NCBI GenBank assembly: GCA_034927815.1 | Contig: JAYFPK010000014.1 | Location: 57,719 to 121,718 of the forward strand | Origin: Limiplasma sp034927815 | GTDB taxonomy: Bacteria > Bacillota > Clostridia > Christensenellales > Aristaeellaceae | Reading direction: 5' to 3' | Length of the DNA: 64,000 nucleotides | Shown here: piece by piece, positions 51,884 to 59,041 of the stretch | Layout of the letters: each line of letters starts with the position of its first letter | Numbering within the stretch: position 1 is the stretch's first letter | Translations under genes and position numbers: made by a program | The notes under the pieces: generated by a model | What the model was told of the DNA's origin: nothing | Database searches by the model: none | Seen by the model: only the letters and a program-made list of their open reading frames with translations

Positions 51884-52675
51884 CTACGCCTTTTGGGCGA
51901 TGAACATGCCCACCTGCTTGGGGATGTCGATGTACCCTTTTTCTCTGCGCCTGGCTTCAAAGAAGTCATAAAGCCCTGTCAGCTGCCCGGGGGCCAGCTC
52001 CGCGATGGAGAGGGTGGAGGCAATCCAGTCCACCAGGTCCTGGGTCTGGGTGATTGTGAGGGAATCGGCGTATTCCGCCAAGCGGACCGAGGGAAACAAG
52101 GGCTCCAAAGCGCTTCTCCCGTTTTGCAGCGTAAAGGAGCTGCCGTGGGGGCCAAAGGCGTCGATGGCGGGGTTGAACTCCTTCAGCGCCCGATGCAAAT
52201 ACTCGCTCATGCCCTGCGCGCCGTTGGTGGCGCAATAAAAAACGCCGCCGGGCTTCAGCACCCGGTGGACCTGGGCCATGGCCTTTGGAAGGTCCGGGAC
52301 GTGGTAGAGCATGTGGTTGGCAATGACCGCATCAAACGACTCCGCCGAGAAGGGAATCTCCTGAATGTCCATCCGCTGCGCCAAAACCCTGGGATGGGCC
52401 CCCGCCCGCCCCCAAGCCTCGGCCACCATGCTTTGGGAAAGGTCCGTAAGCAAAAGAACAGCGTCCTTGGGCAGCTTTTGCGCCCGCTCCTCCCAAAAGG
52501 CCCCTGTGCCGCAGCCCAGCTCCAAAATCCGGCTTTCCGGCTGGAATTGGTACTGGTCCCATATCCAATTCTGCAAGCCGTACCGGTTGGCGCTGTACTT
52601 TTCATGGAGGGCTTGCCGGATGGACAGGTTCTTCCCATCCGCATACTGCGCCCGGACGCTTTCCGGCTGATTCAT
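51884..52675 (-). CDS. Class I SAM-dependent methyltransferase, 263 aa
   Basis: SAM motif I ILELGCGTGAFWEERA (residues 50-65), motif II LLTDLSQSMV, post-motif HVPDLPKAMAQVHRVLKPGG. The fold is clear; the acceptor is unknown. The N-terminal helix MNQPESVRAQYADGKNL is typical of small-molecule methyltransferases. The site GGGAGGGG is rather far from the ATG. Confidence 0.88.
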   Translation of the reverse strand: MNQPESVRAQYADGKNLSIRQALHEKYSANRYGLQNWIWDQYQFQPESRILELGCGTGAFWEERAQKLPKDAVLLLTDLSQSMVAEAWGRAGAHPRVLAQRMDIQEIPFSAESFDAVIANHMLYHVPDLPKAMAQVHRVLKPGGVFYCATNGAQGMSEYLHRALKEFNPAIDAFGPHGSSFTLQNGRSALEPLFPSVRLAEYADSLTITQTQDLVDWIASTLSIAELAPGQLTGLYDFFEARRREKGYIDIPKQVGMFIAQKA

Positions 52676-52726
52676 CTTGCCCGTGTCGCCCCTCCCCCTT
52701 CCCCCGGTTCCTGAAACTGGAACGCC

Positions 52727-52757
52727 CTGAAAGCCGCCGCCTGGCAGAGGCTTTCAG
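52727..52757. other. Hairpin between the methyltransferase and CofE-like genes
   Basis: 9-bp stem CTGAAAGCC / GGCTTTCAG with a 13-base loop, no U run in either direction; weak or partial terminator. Confidence 0.35.
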
Positions 52758-52788
52758 AGCGCTGGATATTATTCCCTCTATGTCCCCC

Positions 52789-53532
52789 TTACACCGGGCG
52801 GATCAGAATGAAGGGGGTCAGCTCGTCCCCCTGGCCGCTGGGGTTGTCCGCCAAAGCGTCCTGAATCTGCTCGTCGGTGAGGGGCGTATCGCTGCTTTTG
52901 CCTAGCTGGTCCCGCTGGATGTCGTTGGCGTCCATCAGCACCACCGGAATCCCCGTCTCCCGGCTCAGCTCCTCGCAAAGCTCCTGGGAGTTCTCGGGAT
53001 TGACCAAAGCCAGCTCGTGATACAGCTCAAAGCTGGAGCGGGTGTAGAAGCCGTCAATGCCGCCCACGCCCTTGCCGCACACGCGGTAGAACACCCCTTT
53101 GATGCCAAAGGGCTTGGTCAGGGCGCTGCACACCGTGGCCAGCAACACCCGGGGAAGCCCCACCAGGTCGATTACCAGCTGGAGCTTATAGGGCTCATGC
53201 ATCCCCACCCCGGTGTGGTTCACCCCCGCGAAGCGCCACAGCAGATTCGCCCAAAAGCCCGGCTTTACCTGGTCCCGGGTCCTTACGGACTCAACGCACA
53301 TGCACATGACCTTGGCCCCGAAGCTGAGCACGTCCCCAGGCTTGTACAGGGGCCGTACATAGGTCTCCACCAGCTCCTTCTGGCTTTCCCCCACCTTCAC
53401 AAAATGGGTTTGAATGGCGAAGCGGTCGTATTGCCGGCCGTCTCTCCCGCTCACCCGTCCCCGGTCAAAATAGACTACGCCGTTTTCTTCCCGCCGCTGC
53501 TCGTCCAAATTCCGGGATGGAATAATCCCCAT
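52789..53532 (-). CDS. CofE/F420 gamma-glutamyl ligase-like protein, 247 aa
   Basis: Resembles coenzyme F420-0:L-glutamate ligase family members: PLYKPGDVLSFGAKVMCMCV, the GVGMHEPYKLQLVIDL segment, a metal-rich RVCGKGVGGIDGFYTRSSFE and LMDANDIQRDQLGKS. The enzyme adds Glu to a phospho-lactyl deazaflavin by GTP; Bacillota without F420 carry relatives of unknown use. No F420 genes are next to it. It is 38 bases after a DEAD-box helicase gene, in the same direction. Confidence 0.72.
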   Translation of the reverse strand: MGIIPSRNLDEQRREENGVVYFDRGRVSGRDGRQYDRFAIQTHFVKVGESQKELVETYVRPLYKPGDVLSFGAKVMCMCVESVRTRDQVKPGFWANLLWRFAGVNHTGVGMHEPYKLQLVIDLVGLPRVLLATVCSALTKPFGIKGVFYRVCGKGVGGIDGFYTRSSFELYHELALVNPENSQELCEELSRETGIPVVLMDANDIQRDQLGKSSDTPLTDEQIQDALADNPSGQGDELTPFILIRPV

Positions 53533-53570
53533 AGTGTCTCCTCCTGCCGGCCGCGCGTGTAAACGCTCCG

Positions 53571-54758
53571 CTACATATTTTCAAAGAAGGGCTCGCCCTC
53601 GTCCGTAATCAGGATGCCCAAGTCGTTGAATTTCAACGGCACAGGCTTTGCCATAATATATTTCAAAATGGCGTCCAGCCTCACGGATTCCGAGTAGGTC
53701 ATCAGCGTAAAGGACACGCCGTGCTTCTTCGCCCGGCCCGTGCGCCCGATGCGGTGGAGGTAATACTCGTTTTCATTGGGCAGGTCGTAATTGATCACCG
53801 CCTCCACGTCGTCCACGTCGATGCCCCGGGCCGCCACGTCCGTAGCCAGCAGAATCTGGAACTTGCCCTTGCGGTAGGCTTGCATCACCTGGTTGCGGGC
53901 GCTTTGCCGCATGTCCCCATGGAGGCAATCCGCGGGGTAGCCCGCCTCCTGCAGGCGCTTGCACAGCCGCTGGGTCATGTCCTTGGTGTTCACAAAGACC
54001 ATCACCCGCTGGTATACGTCGCTGTCCAGCAGGTAGAGCAGATCCTCATACTTCTTTTCCCGGGTGGTTTCAATGACGTATTGGGTGATCAGGGGCCTGT
54101 TCTCCTTGGTGGCGGGGATGATGACCTCCACAGGCTCGTGCTGGTACTTCCAGGCAATGGTCATCACGTCCTGGTTGGTGGTGGCGGAGAAAAGGACCAG
54201 CTGCCGGTCGCTGGGCGTGGCCTCAATGATTTTGGTGACGTCCTTCACAAAGCCCATGTTGAGCATTTCATCCGCTTCATCCAGCACCATGGTGTGGATG
54301 CTGTCCAGGCGGATATTGCCCCGGTTCATGTGGTCCAGCATCCGCCCTGGGGTGGCTACCACGATCTGGGGATTTTGCTTGAGCATGGCGATCTGCTTTA
54401 TGATGGGCTGTCCGCCGTAAAGCACCGCGATGCGCACCCCCGGAATGAACTTCGCCAGCTCCCGGAGCTCATCGGCGATCTGCAAGCTCAGCTCCCGTGT
54501 GGGGGCCAGAATCAGCTCCTGCACGCGCCTGTCCTTCAGGTTCACGTACTCCAGCATGGGAATGCCGAAGGCGCTGGTCTTGCCCGTCCCCGTAGGGGCA
54601 ATGGCAATAATATCCCTTCCCTCCATCATCAGGGGAAGGGTCTTGGCCTGGACCGGGGTCATCTCATGAAAGCCCATTTTCTCAACGGCTTTCAAAACCT
54701 CTTGGCTGATTTCCCCCTGCTGGGAAAACAGCATGTTTGGATTCGTTTCCATTTCCAA
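53571..54758 (-). CDS. DEAD-box RNA helicase, 395 aa
   Basis: Motifs in order: Q-motif GFHEMTPVQAKTLPLM, I APTGTGKT, Ia PTREL, TPGR, II VLDEADEML, III SAT, VI HRIGRTGR. The start is read as a TTG at 54758, 8 bases after GAGGAG; an ATG lies two codons later but at poor spacing. Lacks the long tail seen in CshA. RNA unwinding in ribosome assembly or mRNA decay is inferred. Confidence 0.95.
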   Translation of the reverse strand: MEMETNPNMLFSQQGEISQEVLKAVEKMGFHEMTPVQAKTLPLMMEGRDIIAIAPTGTGKTSAFGIPMLEYVNLKDRRVQELILAPTRELSLQIADELRELAKFIPGVRIAVLYGGQPIIKQIAMLKQNPQIVVATPGRMLDHMNRGNIRLDSIHTMVLDEADEMLNMGFVKDVTKIIEATPSDRQLVLFSATTNQDVMTIAWKYQHEPVEVIIPATKENRPLITQYVIETTREKKYEDLLYLLDSDVYQRVMVFVNTKDMTQRLCKRLQEAGYPADCLHGDMRQSARNQVMQAYRKGKFQILLATDVAARGIDVDDVEAVINYDLPNENEYYLHRIGRTGRAKKHGVSFTLMTYSESVRLDAILKYIMAKPVPLKFNDLGILITDEGEPFFENM

Positions 54759-54954
54759 ATTGGATGCTCCTCACTTCCGAAATCAAAAAATATCCCACTT
54801 TATTATTTTCTCCATCTTGTCCACAAATTCCTGCCGCGCTCCTCACACTGCTTTCAGGGCCGCATATGCTGGCAATATCAGGGAAGGCGGAGATGGCCGA
54901 AGCCAGAGACAGCTTCCGGTTCCGTACCGTTGTCCATCAAAAGGAGCAACGCCG

Positions 54955-55815
54955 ATGAACCTCTTCGTAACCGACTGTGAAAAGGGCCTCACCCTTTACC
55001 ATCCCCGCACCGGAACCCTTGTGCCCATGGATTCCTCCCCTTCCTGCCCCTACATGCCCTGCGTCACCAAGGACCTGCTGCTTTGCGCCTGCCGCAGGGA
55101 TCTGGAATGCTGCTGCTTCTCCAGGCACACCCTCAAGGAGCTATACCGCATTCCCGCCCTTCCGGCTTTGGGGGCCATGTGCGTGTCCGCCTGCGGCCGC
55201 TATGTGTTTCAGCTCAGCTCCGAAGTGGATTGCGTCCATACCCGCCACCTGGGAACAGGGGATTTGCTCTATGGCTGTAAGGTAGGCGTCTTTCCCAGGG
55301 ATATGAAGCTCCACTCCAAGGGGCAGCTTTTGCTGGTGGCCGGAGGCGCCAGCGGCGAGGTAATCCTTTTGCGCGCGCCCAAGCTGGTGCCCTATGCCCA
55401 GTTTCAAGCGCCGGGCTGCTGCTGCTCCGTGCAGAGCTGGCGCGGCGGGCTGGCGGTGCTTTGCGCGGTGGAAAACGACCAGATCGAGACCTCCTTGCTG
55501 ACCCTGGCCCCCTCCGGGCTCAAGCCTGTGGAGTTGCTGCGGCTGGAGGGCCAGCCCGGCGGCCTTTGCGTCTGCCCGGATGGGGAAACCGCTCTTTTGG
55601 GCAGCCTGGACGGGCTCATGAAAATCTGCCTGCGCACGGGGGAAGTTTTGTGGAATCTGCCCCATGTGGTATACTGCACGGACCTTGCGTGCCAGGGGAA
55701 CCTTGCGCTGGCAGCCGGGGACATGGCCGGCCAGGTGCACCTGTTCCCCCATGAGCAGCCCTGGCTTGCCAAAACGGTTTTCTCAGGCGGCGAAACCCAG
55801 GCGTGCTTTGCCTGA
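54955..55815 (+). CDS. Cysteine-rich propeller-like protein of unknown function, 286 aa
   Basis: I recognise no family. Repeated strand units (LLLVAGGASGEVILLR, LRLEGQPGGLCVCPDGETA, LLGSLDGLMKICLRTGEVL) suggest a WD40/YncE-like beta-propeller. Cys is unusually abundant (LLLCACRRDLECCCFS near residue 45, APGCCCSVQ near 155). No signal peptide. A possible metal or redox role is speculation. AAGGAGC precedes ATG 54955; the upstream 196 bases to the helicase hold no other feature. Confidence 0.6.
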   Translation: MNLFVTDCEKGLTLYHPRTGTLVPMDSSPSCPYMPCVTKDLLLCACRRDLECCCFSRHTLKELYRIPALPALGAMCVSACGRYVFQLSSEVDCVHTRHLGTGDLLYGCKVGVFPRDMKLHSKGQLLLVAGGASGEVILLRAPKLVPYAQFQAPGCCCSVQSWRGGLAVLCAVENDQIETSLLTLAPSGLKPVELLRLEGQPGGLCVCPDGETALLGSLDGLMKICLRTGEVLWNLPHVVYCTDLACQGNLALAAGDMAGQVHLFPHEQPWLAKTVFSGGETQACFA

Positions 55816-55888
55816 TGTATGACTTTTGAAATTTTGGCGCAAACTCCCTCCAAACGCTGCTATGCAGTCGGAAACGAGGAGGGTTCTT

Positions 55889-56092
55889 ATGCTGGATAAA
55901 ATTTCACTGGTTCTGGTCATCATTGGCGCTATCAATTGGGCGCTGATCGGCGTGTTCCAATTCGATCTGGTGGCCTATCTCTTTGGCGGCCAAGGGGCCG
56001 TATTCAGCCGCATCGTCTATACGCTGGTGGGCGCGGCCGGGCTATGGTGCATTTCCATGCTCTTTGGGGAACGGGCCCGGGCAAGGGAATAA
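55889..56092 (+). CDS. DUF378 membrane protein, 67 aa
   Basis: Two helices: ISLVLVIIGAINWALIGVFQ (with the DUF378 signature GAINWALIG) and IVYTLVGAAGLWCISMLFG. Function unknown. ATG 55889 behind GAGGAGGG. Its last 76 bases overlap the convergent Spo0A-like gene. Confidence 0.85.
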   Translation: MLDKISLVLVIIGAINWALIGVFQFDLVAYLFGGQGAVFSRIVYTLVGAAGLWCISMLFGERARARE

Positions 56093-56832
56093 TCCATGGC
56101 GGAATCCATCCTGGCCCGAAGCTGCTCCGCCGTCCCCACCAAAAAGGCCCGGTTGGTCAGCTTCCCCCGCTCCGGATCCACGGTCATTCCAAAATACCGC
56201 TCGATTCCACGGATGCTTCCCCTGGTGAAGACCTCTTCCACCGCGTGGCGCACACAGCGCTCCACAGCGGCGGCTGTGGTCCCAAAAGCGGCTGCGCAAG
56301 CCGGATACAGCGTAGCCGTGATTTCTCGTTCCAACATGGGCGAAGGAACCATATGATCCAGCAGCCAGGTAATATACGCCTCTCCCTTCAAACCGCTTCG
56401 CAGCCCAAGATTGCCCAGCAGCTCCCGGATGTTTTCCAATCGAAGCTGCCGGGTTTTTTCCGCCAGCAAGGGCATGGGCTTGGCGGCCAGCACCTCCAAA
56501 AGCCGGGCAATCTGCGGAGGCCTGGCCATGATGGAGGCGACGCAATCCGCCCGGGGATGCGCTTGGTGGCATAACTCCGGCTCCGTCAGCAACAGCACCC
56601 GGGGCGGGCAAGCCGGTCCCCTTTCCCAGAGCGCCTTGAGCACCACGCTTCCGTCCATCTTGGGCAGATGCCCGTGCAGCAGCAGCAGGTCAAATCTTTC
56701 CCGGCATAGCCGCAAAAGGGCCTCCTCCCCGTCCCGGACCCGGACCATATCCCATTCCAGGGGCCTGGCGTCCAGGTACCGTTCAATCTCCCGGCTTTTT
56801 TGCTCCTGGAGTATTGCAACCATCAGCCTCAT
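56017..56832 (-). CDS. Spo0A-like regulator with a degenerate receiver, 271 aa
   Basis: The C-terminal DNA-binding domain (about residues 140-250) resembles the Spo0A effector: YITWLLDHMVPSPMLEREIT, TLYPACAAAFGTTAAAVERC, VRHAVEEVFTRGSIRGIERY, GKLTNRAFLVGTAEQLR. The N-terminal receiver fold is kept, but the phosphoacceptor position reads LLLLHGHLPKMDG, with His where Asp should be, and the acidic pair is ILQEQ. It is unlikely to be phosphorylated in the normal way. Start ATG 56832 has GGGAGG 8 bases upstream. It may modulate sporulation by competing with or bypassing Spo0A. Convergent overlap with DUF378. Confidence 0.82.
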   Translation of the reverse strand: MRLMVAILQEQKSREIERYLDARPLEWDMVRVRDGEEALLRLCRERFDLLLLHGHLPKMDGSVVLKALWERGPACPPRVLLLTEPELCHQAHPRADCVASIMARPPQIARLLEVLAAKPMPLLAEKTRQLRLENIRELLGNLGLRSGLKGEAYITWLLDHMVPSPMLEREITATLYPACAAAFGTTAAAVERCVRHAVEEVFTRGSIRGIERYFGMTVDPERGKLTNRAFLVGTAEQLRARMDSAMDYSLARARSPKSMEMHHSPAAPTSV

Positions 56833-56852
56833 CCGGCGTCCCTCCCGTGATG

Positions 56853-56880
56853 AAACAGCATCCTTCATAGGATGCTGTTT
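56853..56880. promoter_or_regulatory. Perfect inverted repeat upstream of the Spo0A-like gene
   Basis: AAACAGCATCC-TTCATA-GGATGCTGTTT, 11-bp arms, 21 bases upstream of the ATG. Operator for autoregulation or a leader hairpin. A weak 0A-like CGTCGAA (6 of 7) is at 56925-56931. Confidence 0.5.
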
Positions 56881-57065
56881 GACTTTTCCACCCCTCATTC
56901 CTGCTTTGGAAAAGGCGAAATGAACGTCGAAAAAGGGCGGCATTTTTGACAAGAAACGGCACCATATGACCATTTTGTCATTTTTTGATAGCAATTTTGA
57001 AAGAAATATCGTATACTACTGTTGCATAGAATCCTATGCTGAGTTCCCGGAAGGAGGGCATTTCC

Positions 57066-57260
57066 ATGCAGCAGCCTGCGCATCAGCCGAATGAAAGGCC
57101 TGAAAAGCCCCGCCGGAAGATGGGCGCTTTGGGGCGCTTCCTGCGAGGCTATTTCATGCTGGTGGGCGCGGGTACCACCCTCTATGTGCTGATTCAGCTT
57201 TTGGTGAAACTGTTTGTGGAGATCGAGAAATGGATGGGCTCCGGGGCTCCCATGGGGTAA
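57066..57260 (+). CDS. Small single-helix membrane protein, 64 aa
   Basis: Basic/Pro-rich first 25 residues, then one helix (GYFMLVGAGTTLYVLIQLLV) and an amphipathic end. No family recognised. AAGGAGGG fixes ATG 57066. TATACT at about 57012 is a likely -10. Co-transcribed with the DUF4230 gene 21 bases on. Confidence 0.6.
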   Translation: MQQPAHQPNERPEKPRRKMGALGRFLRGYFMLVGAGTTLYVLIQLLVKLFVEIEKWMGSGAPMG

Positions 57261-57281
57261 GAAGGGAGGAAGCGCCAGTTC

Positions 57282-57977
57282 ATGAAAAAACTGACGACCT
57301 TTTTCAAGGCTCTGTTCTGGATGCTTCTGTGCGCCGTGTTTGTCTTGGTGGCCATCCGCTTTGGCCCCAATCTCTACTATCGGCTTTTTGGCACAGGCAA
57401 CACCTATTGGATCAGCGAGCGCTTCAGCGAGGAACTGAAGGAGCGCAACGAACTGGTGGTCTTTGAGACCACGTTAACCGGGCGGGAAACCGCTTCCCAA
57501 AGCGCATGGATCTTTGGCAGCGTGCAGGAGGTGGTCATCCCCTATTCCTATGCGGTCAGCTTTACGGTGGACTTAAGCCAAAGCCGGGTGAATGTGGAGG
57601 GCAATACCATCATGGTGCGCCTGCCCCCGCCCAAGGCTTCCTTTTCCAAGCTCACCGTGGACGAGGCCAACATGAGAAAGCGCGATTGGCTCTATCCCTT
57701 GACGCCGGAGCGCTATGCCTCCATCAAAATGGAAATCGAGCAAAAGCTCTTCCAGGAGGCCTCTGGAAAGAAAGAATACCTGGATGCGGCCTGGGCCGCA
57801 GCGGTGAAAAATATGGAGAGCCTTTTTCAGTCCGTGGCCGAGCAGTCCGAGCAAGGCGTCACCTGCGATATTCAGGTGATTATGGAGCAGCCCGGCCTGG
57901 AATCCACCCCGGCAGCCTCTCAGGGGCCTAGGACGTCTGTGTCCCCTCCCCTTTCCCCCAGGCCTACGGTGCCGTAA
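57282..57977 (+). CDS. DUF4230 membrane-anchored protein, 231 aa
   Basis: N-terminal helix (FFKALFWMLLCAVFVLVAIR), then the DUF4230 domain: ELVVFETTLTGRETA, VVIPYSYAVSFTVDLSQSRV and NTIMVRLPPPKASFSKLTVD. Extracytoplasmic; function unknown. The C-terminal 30 residues are Pro/Ser-rich. Confidence 0.82.
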   Translation: MKKLTTFFKALFWMLLCAVFVLVAIRFGPNLYYRLFGTGNTYWISERFSEELKERNELVVFETTLTGRETASQSAWIFGSVQEVVIPYSYAVSFTVDLSQSRVNVEGNTIMVRLPPPKASFSKLTVDEANMRKRDWLYPLTPERYASIKMEIEQKLFQEASGKKEYLDAAWAAAVKNMESLFQSVAEQSEQGVTCDIQVIMEQPGLESTPAASQGPRTSVSPPLSPRPTVP

Positions 57978-57996
57978 CAAGGCTTTGTTTCCCCCA

Positions 57997-58031
57997 AGGG
58001 CGTCTACGCATCCGCATAGACGCCCTCTTTT
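57997..58031 (+). terminator. Terminator of the DUF4230 operon
   Basis: AGGGCGTCTA / TAGACGCCCT 10-bp stem, then CTTTT. Confidence 0.85.
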
Positions 58032-58087
58032 GCTTTGCCTTCATCACGGCACTTTATTTCCGCGAGGAACCGCACAGAGCCCGCCGG

Positions 58088-58597
58088 TTAAAACGTCTGG
58101 ATCACGCCGCAGCCTATGCGCATGCCGGAATCCCCGGAGGGCTGCGTTCGAAAATCATCCGGCATCTGGTGGACGATCACCGTGCGTCCCACCACGTCCT
58201 TGGGGGCAAAGCGGTCCGTGTACACCCTCATATGAGAAAACCCATTGTTGGGAAAGAGCACGGGAAGGTCCCCCGCGTGGAGGGGATGGGGCTGGTTGGT
58301 GGGGTTATAATGCCCGCCCGCATCTGAAAAAGGGTCCGATCCTCCCGTGGGCGTACAGCTTCCCCCTTCATGCACATGGAAGCCGAAGGGGCCGACCTGG
58401 GGATCAGCGGTGGGCAGAGACATATCCGGCAGCCCGTTCAGGGTGGCGTCCACAATGGTTCCACCGGGAGCGGTAAAAAATTGGACCGTGCCCCGCAAAT
58501 TGGGGGAATCGGCATTGCCCTGGATCTGCGCAACGGCATAGGGCATGCGGTTGGGCAAGGCACTGGTCAACGATTGCGAGTTCGTACCTTCAGCCAT
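58088..58597 (-). CDS. Cu/Zn superoxide dismutase family protein, 169 aa, no signal peptide
   Basis: Motifs FGFHVHEGGSC (two copper His), AGGHYNPTNQPHPLHAGDLP (zinc loop), VVGRTVIVHQMPDDF and GMRIGCGVI with the paired Cys. Disproportionates superoxide, or is a metal-binding relative like B. subtilis YojM. I see no secretion signal after ATG 58597 (7 bases from AAGGAG); the ATG at 58603 is too close. Odd in an anaerobe, and may be spore-associated. Confidence 0.88.
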   Translation of the reverse strand: MAEGTNSQSLTSALPNRMPYAVAQIQGNADSPNLRGTVQFFTAPGGTIVDATLNGLPDMSLPTADPQVGPFGFHVHEGGSCTPTGGSDPFSDAGGHYNPTNQPHPLHAGDLPVLFPNNGFSHMRVYTDRFAPKDVVGRTVIVHQMPDDFRTQPSGDSGMRIGCGVIQTF

Positions 58598-58612
58598 TTT
58601 CATACTCCTTTC

Positions 58613-58638
58613 AAGGGCGGCCGCACTGGGCCGCCCTT
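58613..58638 (-). other. Hairpin next to the SOD ribosome site
   Basis: AAGGGCGGCC / GGCCGCCCTT, 10-bp stem ending 5 bases before AAGGAG; could limit SOD translation or be an mRNA cap structure. Confidence 0.45.
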
Positions 58639-58692
58639 CATGGTATGCGAAAAATGGCTGCTTTGCCAATCAGGAGAAACCTGGGAAGCGTC

Positions 58693-58724
58693 AAGGAGGC
58701 CCGGCGTTGCCGCCGGGCCTCCTT
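58693..58724 (-). terminator. Strong hairpin after the 69-aa ORF
   Basis: 14-bp perfect stem AAGGAGGCCCGGCG / CGCCGGGCCTCCTT with a TTGC loop, no T run; similar in style to the hairpin at 5332. Confidence 0.55.
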
Positions 58725-58744
58725 GGGGTCGTTTCGCCGCGCCC

Positions 58745-58954
58745 TTACTCCTCCTCGGGTTCTTCGTCAGGGTGGGCATATGGATTGGGTTTGGTGGGAT
58801 GGACAGCCATCATCCGGGCATAGGTGTCCGCTTCTTCTTCGTTCTCCACCGCTGCCGGAATCAGCCCGGTGCATTCCGTGGCGGTAGCCAGGCCCTCCAT
58901 CTCCGCCACGGGCGGGTTCAAGAGTCGTTCCTGCTTGTTGTCTGACGGCTGCAT
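58745..58954 (-). CDS. Small acidic hypothetical protein, 69 aa
   Basis: Hydrophilic, Glu-rich (AAVENEEEADTYARMMAVHP, ending DEEPEEE); no helix or signal. GGAGAG is 8 bases before the ATG, supporting expression. No family recognised; small spore or regulatory protein is conceivable but unproven. Confidence 0.5.
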   Translation of the reverse strand: MQPSDNKQERLLNPPVAEMEGLATATECTGLIPAAVENEEEADTYARMMAVHPTKPNPYAHPDEEPEEE

Positions 58955-59041
58955 CTACATCTCTCCTTTCAATGGTCCATGGTATGGTCCGCGCTGGAAT
59001 AGTATGCGCCATGGCCGCCAAGGCCATGTGCGGGGTCACCC

